Shown here: one piece after another, positions 24,522 to 37,185 of the stretch
Layout of the letters: every line of letters begins with the position of its first letter
How positions within the stretch are numbered: the first letter of the stretch is position 1
Assembly: GCA_022316685.1 (NCBI GenBank)
Contig: JAKJHU010000023.1
Span: 5,040,692-5,104,691 of the forward strand
DNA: 64,000 nt
Direction of reading: 5' to 3'
From: Progne subis subis
Taxonomy: Eukaryota; Chordata; Aves; Passeriformes; Hirundinidae
Made by a program: the position numbers and the translations under genes
Notes under the pieces: model-generated
Seen by the model: the letters and a program-made list of their open reading frames with translations, nothing else
Databases searched by the model: none
Told to the model about the DNA's origin: nothing

Positions 24522-27500
24522 ATGACTTCTGCATATCTGTCAGCCTCATTTCTACAAATTAATCTTTGTTCATCCAAACAATCTTTGTGTGCTTGTAATT
24601 CAGGTAGCACCATACTGCTGCACAGTTTCTGGGTTTACCTAGTCCACAGGTTTGCCCAACCCTTCAAGAAAAAAACACAAGCTTGCCTTCTGGAGACTGA
24701 GCAAATAACCTACCCTTGAATATGAGAACATTAGCACTGTATTCATTTCCCCATGACATTTAAGACTGAAATCCATGCTGTGCGGAGTCTGGGGGATCCT
24801 CCTTTCCCCATGACTCATTTTACTTCCTGCTTGGCCTCTGAATCTAATTGACTCTTCTAGTTAATTTCATCTGGATTGTCATTATGATTATGACATTTAA
24901 CAAGATTCCTTTCATGTTTAATACATTTAAATAGTAAATTAAAACAAGAGCTAGCCACTACTGACATTTGCAGAGTGTAGGCATTTGCAGTCATATTTTC
25001 CATTCAGATGGTTGAAGACGAGGTTTTGGCAGGGGAACAGTACTTTTTTTTTAGGTTTGTTTCATTTCTTATTTACTTTCCTGCTGTAAAGAACTTATAG
25101 GCAGTGCAGGAGTCTAAAGCTGAGATGACCCACATGCAATTTCTTGATCTCATTAACCACTGAATTAAGTGATTGAATCTATTTGATTGCAATTACAGAC
25201 TCCACCTCTCATTAATCATGGCAATAAGACCATGATTTTCAAAGTTATGTGGGTGACTGCCTTTTTCTAAAATCAGTGACAAGAGTCTTTTCCTATGTAA
25301 TTTATCTGAATAACTTTCAGTCTTTTTTTTTTGTTTCCACACAATCCACATATAAACCTAACAGACACAGGGGTTTAGCTATGGCTTACTGACTCTGCAC
25401 AGTTCAAGAAATCCGAGGATTTATGTGTGTGTATAAATGAGAGGCTGAAACAGAGAAAGAGAATAACTACACAAAACGTACATCCTAAAATTGCTTCCTC
25501 TCAGGAACAACATTTTGACTGCTAGATAAATTACATTGTGTTTGCACTTTTGTGGAGCAATCATGACATCCAGTGGGCATCCCCCTTACTGCAGAGCACC
25601 AGTACCTTGACAGGTGATGGGTCATGGGAAGAAAATACCAAGAAAATTTCCAGGAAAATAATGTTTTCTTTTTTTTTTTTTTTTTAATTTTTTTAATTTT
25701 TATTTTTATTTTTATTTTATTTTGTGAATGCTTTCCAAGCATTTCTAATTATTAATCTTGGTAATTGCATTAAGTGTTAAACAGTATTTCAAAGCCTTAG
25801 GACCACAGCACAGCACAGAAGGCTGCCTGGCCTGCTAGCCCATACAGACCAGTAGTTTTGTCACGAGCTCAGAGTAAAGGGCAGCCAGATCTGCCCAGAA
25901 AGGAATTCAGCCCTCACAGGACTGTCACAGGTGCTCCATGATATTGTAGTCTGCTGTGGGTTGGATGTAATAGCTACAGACTCTTTGGGGTATTTCATGT
26001 CTTTCACAAAGCTACTTTTGTGAGCTCACCAGCCTGCATGCAGGGGCAAGATAAAGAAGAGGGACAGAGAGTCCAGGCTTGAGACAGAGAGTCACCTTCT
26101 TCATGGCAGCAAAGTTTGGCAACGTCACACATCATAATGAGGAATCTATCATGTGTGGTGGCTGGCACTGTTGTAACAGAAGGAACAGTTAAACTGGCTG
26201 TGGGTGTACTGATGAATTTAAAGGTCTTTATACCTTAACTTTCAGCTTTTTTAATTTGCATCACAATTTACTATGTGTACACATTTTTCTACCTACAGCT
26301 GTTGCTACATCCATCACTTCCTATTCGATCCTTATCCAAAAGTTCACAGTTGCTACGCCTGTGCCTTTGCCAGCTGTTCAGCAGCACACGGGTGCCTGTA
26401 GCCTGCTCACCATTCTGTGACAGATTTCTCCTTGGAGACAAACGTGGCCACCTCACTCCCCCGCTTTTACATTAGTGTTTTGGTCAGGATGAGGTCTGGA
26501 GCAAAGCATCAGACTCAGCTTGAGTCCTCAAGCCTGACTGGCACCCTTTGAAGTGACTATGACTGTGCTGGGTAAAGTTATCCCTTGCATAGTCATCGGC
26601 AGGTTTCAGCTTTGATGCTGAAGGCAGAAGGAAGGGGTACACCTCCCAGATACAGATCAAAGGAAATTCCCGGGCGCTATCCCACTGATTACTCAGGGCA
26701 GACTTTGATTTCTTTTTCTGCCATCTGGCAAATATTCAGTGTGAATGCCCTGTACAGTTTCTCATTCAGAAGTTTATCTTGCCAAGCAGTCTTAGGCAGT
26801 CCATTAAAAATATTTTCATGTAAATCCTGAAGAAACTGCTGGGTGCACCCGGGAGATGTTGGTAGGAATCACTGAGCACTGGCTCCAGCTATTCCCTGCA
26901 AACAAACCAGCATACAGGATGCTGTGTGTGTAAGGAGGATGACACTGCTAACTCAAACATAAATTCAGGGTTGTCATTCCGTTAGTAACTAAGCAGCAAT
27001 GGCAAGAGACACCATCCCTCCTCACCATTCACACAGGATTAAATGACTGTACACCTTTCCAGTGCACAGCATTATTCTAAAGCCTTTGGAAGAAAATGAG
27101 AGTAACCTTTTCTTCAGCCTGCCAAGGGACTATGTAACCTTGTAATTATCTGGCTTTAGATAGAGGAGATATATTGTAATTTTGTACAAAAAAAGGTCAC
27201 AGGTTTATGCATCCTCTGACAGACTGCAGGAAGAGAACTATGGCAAAACCTCTCCTGCAAACCTTTCTAATTTATTTTTCCCAAGTTCATTAAATTTTTA
27301 ATGCCATCTTTCTGACCTGTATGTTAGAGTATTTATGAACATGTGATTAACCGATACCACTGCAGAAAGCCAAAAGTGTCAAAAATTGTTTGGTTTTAAT
27401 TGATTTTGGCTCTCTTTTCTAAAAAATTATCAATATTGTACAAGGAAAAACAGATTGCAGAGCTGAGAAGGAAGACAAACTTAGATGAACTCATATCAGT

Positions 27501-29443
27501 GACTGACATTCAATAAAAACAGACTGTGGTTAAAAACCTACCAGCTGCCCTGTCGGTAAAACAAAGCTGTTATTTTTGTTTTACAGACCCAGGTTTTGAG
27601 GAAGATGTACAGTACAAACACAAAGCAAAAGAGGTGTCTTGCAAGAAAGGAGAATAACACAACAGAGAGACCACACCGGTCATGTGGTGAGTGGGATCAT
27701 CCCAGGCAATATATACCCTGTGTTAGTCCCCCCCAAGTTTTGGTAGATACCCAGCATATGGGAGTGTTAGAGGGGAGCTGGAGGTGCATGCTGTGGTGCT
27801 CTGGGGTGACTCAGGAGAAGCTGATGGCACTCCAAACTGAGAGTGGGTATAACAAGGAGCAATTCGCTGTACGCTCGTAATTCAAACTCTGTCTTCACCA
27901 CAGGGGAAATAGGCTTTGGTGATCCCCTTCTGGTCCAAGGTGAAGACTTCTCTTGCCTGTTAAGACCGGGTATTTCTCATTCCCCAGGAAAGAAGCAAGT
28001 CCTTCCTTTGCTAAGAGTGCTGCTTGTAACAGCTGGGTGTCGACGCTTCGGATTCCTGCTGAAATGGCCCCGCCTGAAACATTGCTTCCAGCAATATGAG
28101 GGTAAGGACCAATTCCAAGCCATTTGAAGAATAAAGTGACCTTTACCAGAGCACCCACCTAAGTAGGGAATGGGCCTGCTCTGTGCTTGTGTAAGCTGTC
28201 CTGAGCATTATTCTTAACAGATATTGACAGCAGAAGAAAAATCGCTGAAGAACACTTAAGAAAGCTGTTGAATGTATAACACCAAACAACCTCAGACAGC
28301 AAATACATGCCTCAGACAGGCACAGACCAGAATCCAGTTTGTTTGGGAAGAGAAGGCTCTTAGTGCAAGTCACATAATGGGCAACTAAAGTGCTGCTATC
28401 CTTCTTCAGTGCTATTTTAAACTCTCTCATGCCACCTATGAAATTGATGTATGTCCTGAAAAGAGGTTGTAGAAGAAACTTTGTTCAGTTACTTGTATTG
28501 ATAACTGAGGCCTAAGGAGATATTTCATTCAAGTTAACAATCCGTTAGTAAGAGCTACAAAAACTTCTGAATTCTGATTCTTTTGCTTTTTCTGGAACTC
28601 AAGGCCTCATATGCTGACACTTTCCAATTTGTTATAAGATTAAATTAGGATGAAAATCTGGAGTTCTAGTTTTGTTTCTAACAAAAATATATTCCCTATG
28701 TTAACTGTGGAGCAATGTCCCTCCCATCCTTCTCCTCCATAGCCCTGACCTTTTTATCTCTTCCCAGGTTAGCAACACGAGGGGCCAGGCACTGCCCACA
28801 GCTCTCCATTTGCTGCCCTGTGACTCCCAGAGCACAGAAAGATGTTCTTAATATACTCTCCTTTTCCTTTGTAGGTATGCTTAAATCACCTTTAAACAGG
28901 TTGAATTGGTCATGGATCTTCATAAATTGGAAGCTAATTTCTTTTCAAGCAGCTTCTGAATGCTCACAGTGTGGAACTGCTTCACCCCTCTCCCGCATCT
29001 GAAGCTGGAGAGGAGCATCAGTTCATGGAGGAGAACTGGGCAACTTGAATGAGATGATTAAAGTGTGGGGACCTCAGCGAGAGACAGGCCTGGATTATGA
29101 AAGAAGTGAGCAAGGGCAGATAAATAACCTGTGAAGAAAAAAATCTAATTGCACAACACAGTCCAGGTTTGTCCTGTCTCTTTTGTCATTCACTCACAGC
29201 TCCTGCCAACATGGTTTCTCTAAGAGCTGGGTTTTTAAACACCTTTTATGTTCGTCCAGCAACATTTTTGTGCTGTAAAAAGAAAGAGAGTAAAATGTGC
29301 CAAACAGCATATACGCAACTGCCTCTCAGGTAAAAGTTCCCTTGTATATTGGAACTAGAAAGTCTTTAGTGTCCCTTCCAACACAAGCCATTAAAAAAAT
29401 CAGGAACAAAACTGAAGCTTCTTTCCCCTTTCTTTCCTACTCT

Positions 29444-29445
<2 letters not shown>
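24522..29445. other. Unique AT-rich sequence, no gene recognised
   Basis: No exon or transposable element identified. 24.84-25.25 kb is AT-rich with many ATTA/TAAT-type motifs and few simple repeats, a composition often seen in conserved noncoding elements; this is only a composition argument. A T/A-rich run lies at 25669-25724. GC-richer patches at 27.7-28.1 kb and 28.7-29.0 kb have only short frames with no recognisable product. Confidence 0.5.
25669..25724. repeat. T-rich low-complexity tract
   Basis: A T run followed by interrupted TTTTA units. The minus-strand Lys/Ile-rich frame across it is a composition artefact. Confidence 0.9.

Positions 29446-29474
<29 letters not shown>
29446..29474. 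repeat. (AT)n dinucleotide microsatellite
   Basis: About 14 uninterrupted AT units. Potentially cruciform-forming and length-variable. Confidence 0.95.
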
Positions 29475-29477
<3 letters not shown>

Positions 29478-30300
29478 GTGAGAATTACAGTGGACGTGCT
29501 TTTTCTTTCTTGTAAAGGTATTGTGGTTTCCAATACCTGTTCAGAGAAATGGCTTAAATCACATAGCAAGACAGCTTCTCCAGACATGCTTTGTAAAATA
29601 AAATGTTTAATAAACAGGAAAATAATAAACATAAACAGATAAGGAAAATGCAGCTCAAACACAGTGCAGAGACCATTCTGACACTGTTAAGGCAGTCCTG
29701 ATAAAGCTCTTTGTTTCTTTTGTGTAGTCCTTTTAGTACTTAATAGTCTAAGTGGGTTCCACTGGTAAATTGCCAATAAGGAAAGGTACAGACTTTGAAG
29801 GACAGTGACAAGGTCCAACAGGCGCCTCTCTCTTGTCATTGAGCCAATTACAAAGAGAAAGACACAGAACTTTCTAGTTTGGTTTCCTTATATGTTTCAG
29901 GTAAACTGAAACCCTTTTCCTTACACAGAAATGCCTACTCGGGGATGGGGGTGCATGACAACATAAATACTTTAAAGGCCATTCTGCCATGTTTGCTATC
30001 TGTGCGGTGGGGAGTTATGGAGATGGTTTTGGAGAGGTAGGAGAGGCAGTAAGAATGTTTAAACAATATGTAAAGGCATCTTCGCTTGCTTGAAAAACCT
30101 GCTGTATATCCTCATACTTTTGACCATCCACCTGCCCTTCCCAAGCTCCAGACATAAACTGGGGTTTAAATACACTCCCAGAAAACAGCCCGGTGTGCCC
30201 CATACTCTGACTGGCATGTTCTGACTTTGTGGGCTGAGGTCCTTGCTCCTTGCAAGGTCTGTGCAGCAGGCATTATCAGATGTTCCTCAGCCAGCATCAG

Positions 30301-30375
30301 CCATTTCCCACACAGTTATTTAGAAATCCCTACATTTCCCACATCCCCCCATTTCCCACACAGAGATTTAGAAAA
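30301..30375. repeat. Imperfect direct repeat around ATTTCCCACA
   Basis: The block CATTTCCCACACAG plus ATTTAGAAA occurs at about 30302-30326 and again at about 30350-30374. A shorter CATTTCCCACA lies between them at about 30333. The spacing of about 48 bp suggests an old local duplication. Confidence 0.75.
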
Positions 30376-31280
30376 GTAAATCAAGCCACGCATTTCCAGC
30401 CCCAAAGCACCCTTGGTCAAGGGGCAAACTTCAGATCCCTGTGTTACTTAGGAAGTTTGAATATAGCACACAAGAAAGAGCTTCTCAGGAGTGTCTGATT
30501 AGAAAGCATAAGCATTGGTAACAGCCTAGCACAAAGGAAATTGAGTGAGTGGGTAAGATAGTCCACATTTCCTTTTGTGTCTAATCACTAACAGAAGGAA
30601 ATTTCTCAAGCACAATTTTCTCAGAATAAACAGGATTGAGAAGGGTAAGTGATCATGGTAGGTACAGGCAAAAATGTACTATACCTCAGACTGGCCTGCT
30701 TACAGCAGGAGAATTGCCCTTCCTTCACTTCTGTCTGCAAAACAATTTGGTCATTTCAGGGGAGATAATTTTGCTCTCAATTACACCCTTAAGCTGGTGA
30801 AAAAATGTAAAACTAATGCCTATAAATGCCTCTCACGCAAGGCATTTGAGGGAGTGGGATAATTAAGGGCATGAAAAAAACCAATATTTTACTTCATCTG
30901 AGTCTCAGACAAATTTTGCTGCTTGCTGCTGGTCTTGGAGCCTCTGGGAGTTTTCTTTTCTGGCTTTCTTGTCTAAACTGAACAGTGAAAAATACATTCT
31001 TTAAAGTTTTAGCTCCTCTATTAAAACTATTCTCTTAAAAGTTTCTCACATACAAAGTCTTAATATTTTTATGAGATTTTTTTATTTAAAAATAAGCAAA
31101 ATGTATGTGAAAGATAGTTTTGCTTTTGACTTTAAGCCTTTAAATGGCAAACCAAGTCTGCTAAGGTCTTCTCTGTTAAAATATGGAAACGGTTTCTACT
31201 TTTTTCCAACAATTTAATAGAAGTTTCTCTACCCTGCTGGGTGCATTTGGAAGTAAAAGAGAAATTATATAGAATATATT

Positions 31281-31317
31281 ATTGATCATTCCTGGTGAAA
31301 CACCAGGAATGATAAAT
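31281..31317. repeat. Short perfect hairpin (13-bp stem, 3-nt loop)
   Basis: ATCATTCCTGGTG (31285-31297) is followed by a 3-nt AAA loop and its exact reverse complement CACCAGGAATGAT (31301-31313). Beyond one mismatch (31284/31314) three further pairs form (31281-31283 with 31315-31317). The stem is too short for a canonical microRNA precursor. It is not followed by a T run and lies outside any recognised element. Confidence 0.9.
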
Positions 31318-34300
31318 CATACAGAACTGCACAGTTCATTAGACATTGACAGGGTGAGGTAGTGCCCTTCTGGAGCATGTGGTGCAGACAGCAAGCAGAT
31401 GCATTATAAAATGCCCTATTTTTATTTAACTCTTCAGGGGCCCTTAAAACTCCAAAGAATTGGTTTCAAAAAAGTTTCACTCTCTTTTAGTTTGATTATG
31501 CATTTGTGGAATATACATTGAAACTGGGGGAAGCTTTGCTTTGTCCACTGGAAAGCCAACAGTTTGCTTTCCTGGAAAAGCCAAATTGCCCTGTATCTAC
31601 AGTCTGAATCCCAACTCTAGCCAAGTCTTCAAAGAAACAATAATGAAAATTTGAAATTCAAAATCTGATGCTAGCATTGACTGATGCCGTACTGATGTTA
31701 TTGCTACTTATTTCTCCCGCCACTGCACAAACAGTAGAAGCAGGAACAGGCTCCTATACACCACTGCAGCCTGTGACGCCCTACAAATGGATTAATCAGC
31801 TCTCATTAGTTGCTAGGTAACAGTGCCTTGACCTTCGTGTCTCTTCAGCCCAAGAGGGACGGGATGTGGAGACGCTTCCCGTGTGTGCTGCGTGGCCAGA
31901 CACACATTGTCACCACATCTGCTGCTGGCCAGGCTGCACAGCTCTGCCCTGCTAAAGAAATTAGAAAACAAGATGACTGTTCACCTCACGGCATTTCTTA
32001 CAATTTCTGTCAACACATCCTGTGCTTCTCTGCATGGGATTGTGTGAGATGCAGGCATGATTCAGAAGAGCATTTGCAAGGCTCCAGAAGCAGCAGGGTC
32101 ACGCTTCCTGTTAGTTTCTAAGTAGCTATGGTTCCACCATATCTGGCACTACCTGGGTTTAATTACACATCTGCTGTTACTGATGTGCACCATACAGCCC
32201 TTCAGGATCCCAACCAAAATTGTAGAGATCATAAATGCAGGTGAAAATTTGTCTTTACTCTGACATATTTACGTTACAAACAGATGAAACACGTAAAAGG
32301 TGAAGGGAATGAAGTGAGATCCCCATTTAACTGGGTCAAGAGCAGGCAATGAGGCACAACCAAATGAAGACACTTGTGTGGAGACAGGAAGAGCTGTAGC
32401 AAAGCCAAGAATTCAGTTTCTGCTTAGTTACTTCTCTATAGTCCAGAAGGAATATTCATGGTCACCATCACTTGACCCAGAAGCTGCTTTTTCACATAGA
32501 GATTTTACATGCATTGCATGCCATCCTTGGAGTAGGACCTAGGAACAAGGTAATGGACTCAGTTTATTTCAGTTAAAACCACAGAAAATCTTAAGAAAAT
32601 GAGTTGCTTTATTCAGGATTAAAGCCCAATCTGCTATATTAAAAACACACAGAGTTTTATTAGAATGAAGACGGACATTGAAATTCAGCAAATATATAAC
32701 AACATCCAAAACTACTGCTTTACTTTTCTTTTTTTTCTTAGACTAAACAGACTTTAATTCAATAGTGACATCAAGATGTCATTAAAATTGCATCAGGAAA
32801 TTAATGGAGGAACATTAATAATAGGTTAAACCACCAATTAGTCAAATCACCAAATTAATGCAGCAGGAGATTGAATCATGAGATTAAAATAACAAAGAAT
32901 CTTTACTTGCCAATTCTTCAGACTGAAGGGAAGTAACATGTTTGCTTTAGCTTAAACCCACAGCTAGAAGATTTGCCCAAGGCAATAAAAGTAATTAATT
33001 TTGCCTTAAGGAGTTACAGAAATCGAGTTGTGGTTTATTTTGAGTGATGATTTAGTGCTAACTTAAGAGTTTTTCTTAAAGCTCACCACTGCCACGATGA
33101 CCAATATTTCCTTTTTTCACCCACGTTCTCAAGGTGTAGATTTACCAGCTTATTTAAAAGGAGAAAGTTTGATGGACATAAAAGAATATTTTAAACTTTG
33201 TGTCATTTTTGCTAGCTCAGGAATGTATCTCAGTGAAATATGCCATGTTAAATACAAGATTTGTTTTTTAATATGTTCTTTACATGCACTTTACAGAGAG
33301 GTACACAAGGACATTCAACCCACGTCCTAATTGCAAAAGACTTATTTCTTCTGAAAGTCAGTATAGAAAAGCAAAAGGAAAAAAAAAAGGAGGAAACATG
33401 AGGGGCTGAAACTCTTCTGTTCTGCACCTAGGGGAAACACTGTTCACAGGTATGACTTGCAGTTACAAGGACCTAAAGAAGAAACATTTGGACCTGAAGC
33501 ACTTCGTCAGAGAGGATCTTTCCAGACAGCAAGAGTCCAGTTGAACTGCTTGGTGTCATCAACAGCTCCCTCCTGCTCTATGCCCTCAAGTATCGTGGCT
33601 GTCCCTGCACATGCCGCCCAAAAGGCTTTGTGGGCTTTGCCAGTTGCTTTGTTGCGGTGCCAGTATTTGCAAGCAGGTGCCTGGGACTGTGCAAGGGCTG
33701 CAAACAGCACAGCTCAGCCCACCTAAACAGGCTTCTGTCCACAGCCCCCCACAAAACACCTGTTGAAGGCTCCTGCTGCCTGGGAATATCTGCCCTTGCA
33801 GTTCCAGGCAGTAAATCATTTTCCCAGAAAACAAACTCAAAGGGACAGTCCCCCAATGTTTCTCTCAGTGGTGGCATGGAGATGCCTTATGGCACCAGTC
33901 TCTGGCAGCATGTGTGTGTCACACGAGTGGCTGGGGCCATGGAGGCATTCCTGAAATGGTGCAACATGTCCAGGACAGTTGAGTCGAGTGAGTTGAGTGC
34001 GTTGTCCCTCAGCCCACAAAATCAGGGAACTGGGAAATGTGACCCTATTTGTGCAAATGGTTCTATCTGGCTTCCAGTCACTTCTCCTAGGAAGTGAAAG
34101 CATCTTCAATATAAATATCTGGTGGAGGTTTCTGAAGAGCAAGTTTCACCAAACCGTGTAGGGAGACCACTAGCTGCACTGAAGTATTCATTAAACTGTG
34201 TTCTCAGAACAGCCATTTCTGGAGTGTACCCACCATCTGCAACAGTCACACTGAATTTCAGAAGGGATTATGAGGATAATATCTGATTCACCATTTGCAA

Positions 34301-36007
34301 ATAACTCATTTTGGTTTTCCTTTTTTCTGCAGGCAGGATCACTTGCTGGGTCTTCTTGTATCTATTTTGCAAACTGGCAGCAGTTTTTAATCACTGACAG
34401 TACAAACCACAAGGAGCACAATTGCTCTTGAAAGAAGAATGTTTCCAGGGTGGGTTTGTTTGTTTTCTTTCTATAGGTCAGATATACTTTAAGTCTTGGT
34501 AATCCATGGGCAAGTGATTAAATGAGTTAATAGAGAACAAATACTCCATTGATGTACAGAACTGTCTACTAATGGGATTTTTAAGGTGCTGGAAGACTTT
34601 ACCTCAATGGACATAGATAAAACTAAACAGTTTTGATATAGAGAAGAGAGTTAGAGTGAAAGAGAGAAAGGTTTAAAACTTTTTGGTGTGCTTAAAAATA
34701 AGGATAAAAGTCTAGCTCATTATGTCCTTAATATAAAAGTCTAGGAAAACAAAAAGCTAGATTGGGGAAACTAAATCCAGCTAGATCTCTTTTTTTGTTT
34801 TTCACATGTCCTAACAATAATACAGCAGGGTGAAAAGATCAGGACCACTTTATACACATTGTGCTAATTACTGCAAGTACTTAAAGTTGTAATTAGCTTA
34901 TTATACTGCAGAGAACCTAACATGGCATGTCTTTCAAAAAAAATTTCTCTCCAGATCATTAGTGGGAAAGCTAACAACATCTGCTTCAAATAAAATCAAC
35001 CAATTAGTGCAGGCAACTTCACATAGTTTGCAATCAGAGAATTATATTGTGCCAAGTGCTAATTTCAATGTGAATTCTATCTCCTTCTTATATCCCACGC
35101 TTATCTGCCAGCACAGCTGGTGTTTAACACCACTGACTTCAGTGAAGTCTCCAAAAACTCATGTTAATTTGAAGTAACCTAATCAGAAGTGTGCAATACA
35201 GACTGGGCTTGATCTCAGCTTAATTAAAACTGACCTTGTCATTTCACTGCATATAAAACAGCAGAATTTTACCATTTATCACTCAGCTATGATAAATATG
35301 CAGCTTATGTGAGAATCAAGGAAGACAAGCAAGACAAGCACTATACCAAAGGAGCTATTTTCAGATATCAAAGCTTGGTTTTAACACACTGTAAAATGCC
35401 ACTCGCCTGTGGATGCCAGTAAATAATTCAAATAGTTCAGAAAGCCCAAAGTAAGCTCCAAAACCTCCTTCTAAAATTACCAAACAGGGCATCACTGCCA
35501 GGCTTTCTCATTTTGATGCTATCAGAATCACACATCAAAAGCTGGCTATTGTCACTGACAGTAGATGTGAAACACAGCTTGTTTTTAAAATGAAGTTTGT
35601 CCTTGTTCTGTTTTAATGCTACAGTTTCCCAAGCAGATGAGGTGAAAAAGATGAACTTGAAAATGAAAAAAAAAATGTTTTGGCAGAGTTCACCATAGCA
35701 AAACATAGCAATCAGAGCCTAATTTGAAATTACCTTTTTTTTTTTTTTTTTTAATTTCACTTTATAATTTAAATCAAATAATGGCAATATGGTTTACTTG
35801 AGTGTGTTTATCAGTTACATTTGCTCTCAGGTGTACGTGGTTGCCAGGATCAAACTTAAGACATCCAAAATTACGATTAGCTGTGGAGTTAATGCTGGAG
35901 AGCACATTTGCACTGTGCGTTCTGACTCGCTCTCTGAAGGACTCGACCCCTCATCCCTCACCCACCTCATGTCTGATGTTACTTTATTCCCCTGGGACCA
36001 TCCCAGT

Positions 36008-37180
36008 AGATTCCTATTATTTTAATAGTAAAAGGAAGGGTAAGACCAAACTTTGTTCTCTACTGGATGCAGGAGGGAACTTAGTAACTGCAGATGAGGA
36101 GAAGGCAGAAGTGCTTAACACCTTGTTTGCCTCAGTCTTCAGTGGGAAGATGGCTTGTCCTCAGGACAGCTGTCATCCTGGGTTGGTAGAGGGTGCCACC
36201 GAGCAGAATGGTTCCCCTGTTATCCAGGAGGCAGTCAGAGAACTGCTGATTCTGGATACTCATAAATCTATGGGACCAGATGGGATCCATCCCAGGGTGA
36301 TGAGGGAGCTGGCAGATGAGCTTGCCAAGCCACTCTCCATCATTTACCAACAGTCCTGGCTCACTGGTGAGGTTCCAGATGACTGGAAGCTGGCCAATGT
36401 GACACCAATCCACAAAAAGGGTGGGAAGGAGGATCCTGGTAGTTATAGGCCAGTTACCCTGACCTCAGTACCTGGCAAGGTAATGCAGCAGTTTAAACTG
36501 GGTGCCATCCTGCACCATTTCCAGGATGGTCAGGGTATCAGACCCAGCCAGCACGGGTTTAGGAGGGTTAGGTCATGTTTGACCAACCTGATCTCCTTTT
36601 ATGACCAGGTGACCCACCTGGTGGATGCAGGAAGGGCTGTGGATGTTGTCTATTTGGACTTCAGCAAAGCCTTTGACACTGTCTCCCACAGCACAGTCCT
36701 GGATAAGCTGGCAGCTCGTGGCTTGGACAGGAGCACTCTGTGCTGGGTTAGGAACTGGCTGGATGGCCGGGCCCAGAGAGTGGTGGGGAACGGTGCTGCA
36801 TCCAGCTGGGGCCAGGCACCAGTGGTGTCCCTCAGGGGTCTGTGCTGGGGCCAGCTCTGTTCAATATCTTTATTGATGACATGGATGAGGGAATTGAGTC
36901 TTTCATTAGTAAATTTGCAGATGACACTAAGCTGGGAGCGTGTGTCAACCTGTTGGAAGGACGAAGGGCTTTGCAGAGAGACCTGGAAGAGTTGGATGGA
37001 TGGGCAGAGTCTAACAAGATGAAGTTTAATAAGTCCAAGTGCTGAGTCCTGCACTTTGGCAGCAATAACCCCCTGCAGCGTTATAGGCCTGGGGAAGGTG
37101 TGTCTGGACAGTGCCCAGGAGGAAAGGGACCTGGGGGTGCTGGTGACAGCAGCTGAACATGAGCCAGCAGTGTGCCCAGG
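36008..37180 (+). pseudogene. CR1 ORF2 reverse-transcriptase remnant, broken
   Basis: Domains in order: a linker ending MGPDGIHPRVMRELADELA; RT block with SYRPVTLTSVPGKVM; QHGFRRVRSCLTNLISFYD; block A VVYLDFSKAFDTVSH (36645-36690) containing the first catalytic Asp; then the GVPQGS-type block B; and block C FADDTKLG (36913-36936) with the catalytic Asp pair. A one-base loss at about 36808-36820 shifts the frame between blocks A and B. An in-frame TGA at 37043-37045 replaces the usual Arg codon and looks like deamination of a CpG. No endonuclease domain is present. The upstream Met used by the longest frame (35802) lies in unrelated flanking DNA, so the frame start is meaningless. The fragment cannot encode an active enzyme. 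Confidence 0.94.
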
Positions 37181-37185
37181 TGGCA
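36008..37185 (+). mobile_element. CR1 LINE fragment (ORF2 reverse transcriptase), both ends missing
   Basis: About 1.18 kb of CR1 ORF2 in the plus orientation, starting in the linker between endonuclease and reverse transcriptase and covering nearly the whole RT domain. The similarity stops abruptly near 37185, at the segment that would follow the Gln-Gln-Cys-Ala-Gln-Val part of ORF2. The ORF2 C-terminus, 3' UTR and terminal octamers are missing. That is unusual, because CR1 insertions normally lose their 5' end and keep their 3' end. A deletion, or another rearrangement, after insertion is likely. The downstream 300 bp show no CR1 similarity. Confidence 0.95.

Larger units (their letters stand above)
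29475..36007. other. Unique sequence, no gene recognised
   Basis: No exon, RNA gene or known repeat could be supported. Local structures are a direct repeat at 30301-30375 and a hairpin at 31281-31317. The plus-strand 155-codon frame at 33630-34097 is the longest outside the CR1 copies. It has no signal peptide or recognisable domain, and several overlapping frames are open on both strands because the local GC content is higher. I treat it as chance. A T run lies at 35735-35752. Confidence 0.5.

Noticed and set aside
33630..34097. 155-codon plus-strand open frame
   Set aside because: No recognisable domain, several phases open on both strands because of local GC content, no splice or promoter context; most likely chance.
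35802..36007. N-terminal extension of the CR1 reverse-transcriptase frame, possibly a fusion protein
   Set aside because: The upstream part is unrelated flanking DNA that happens to be open; the CR1 similarity begins at about 36008.
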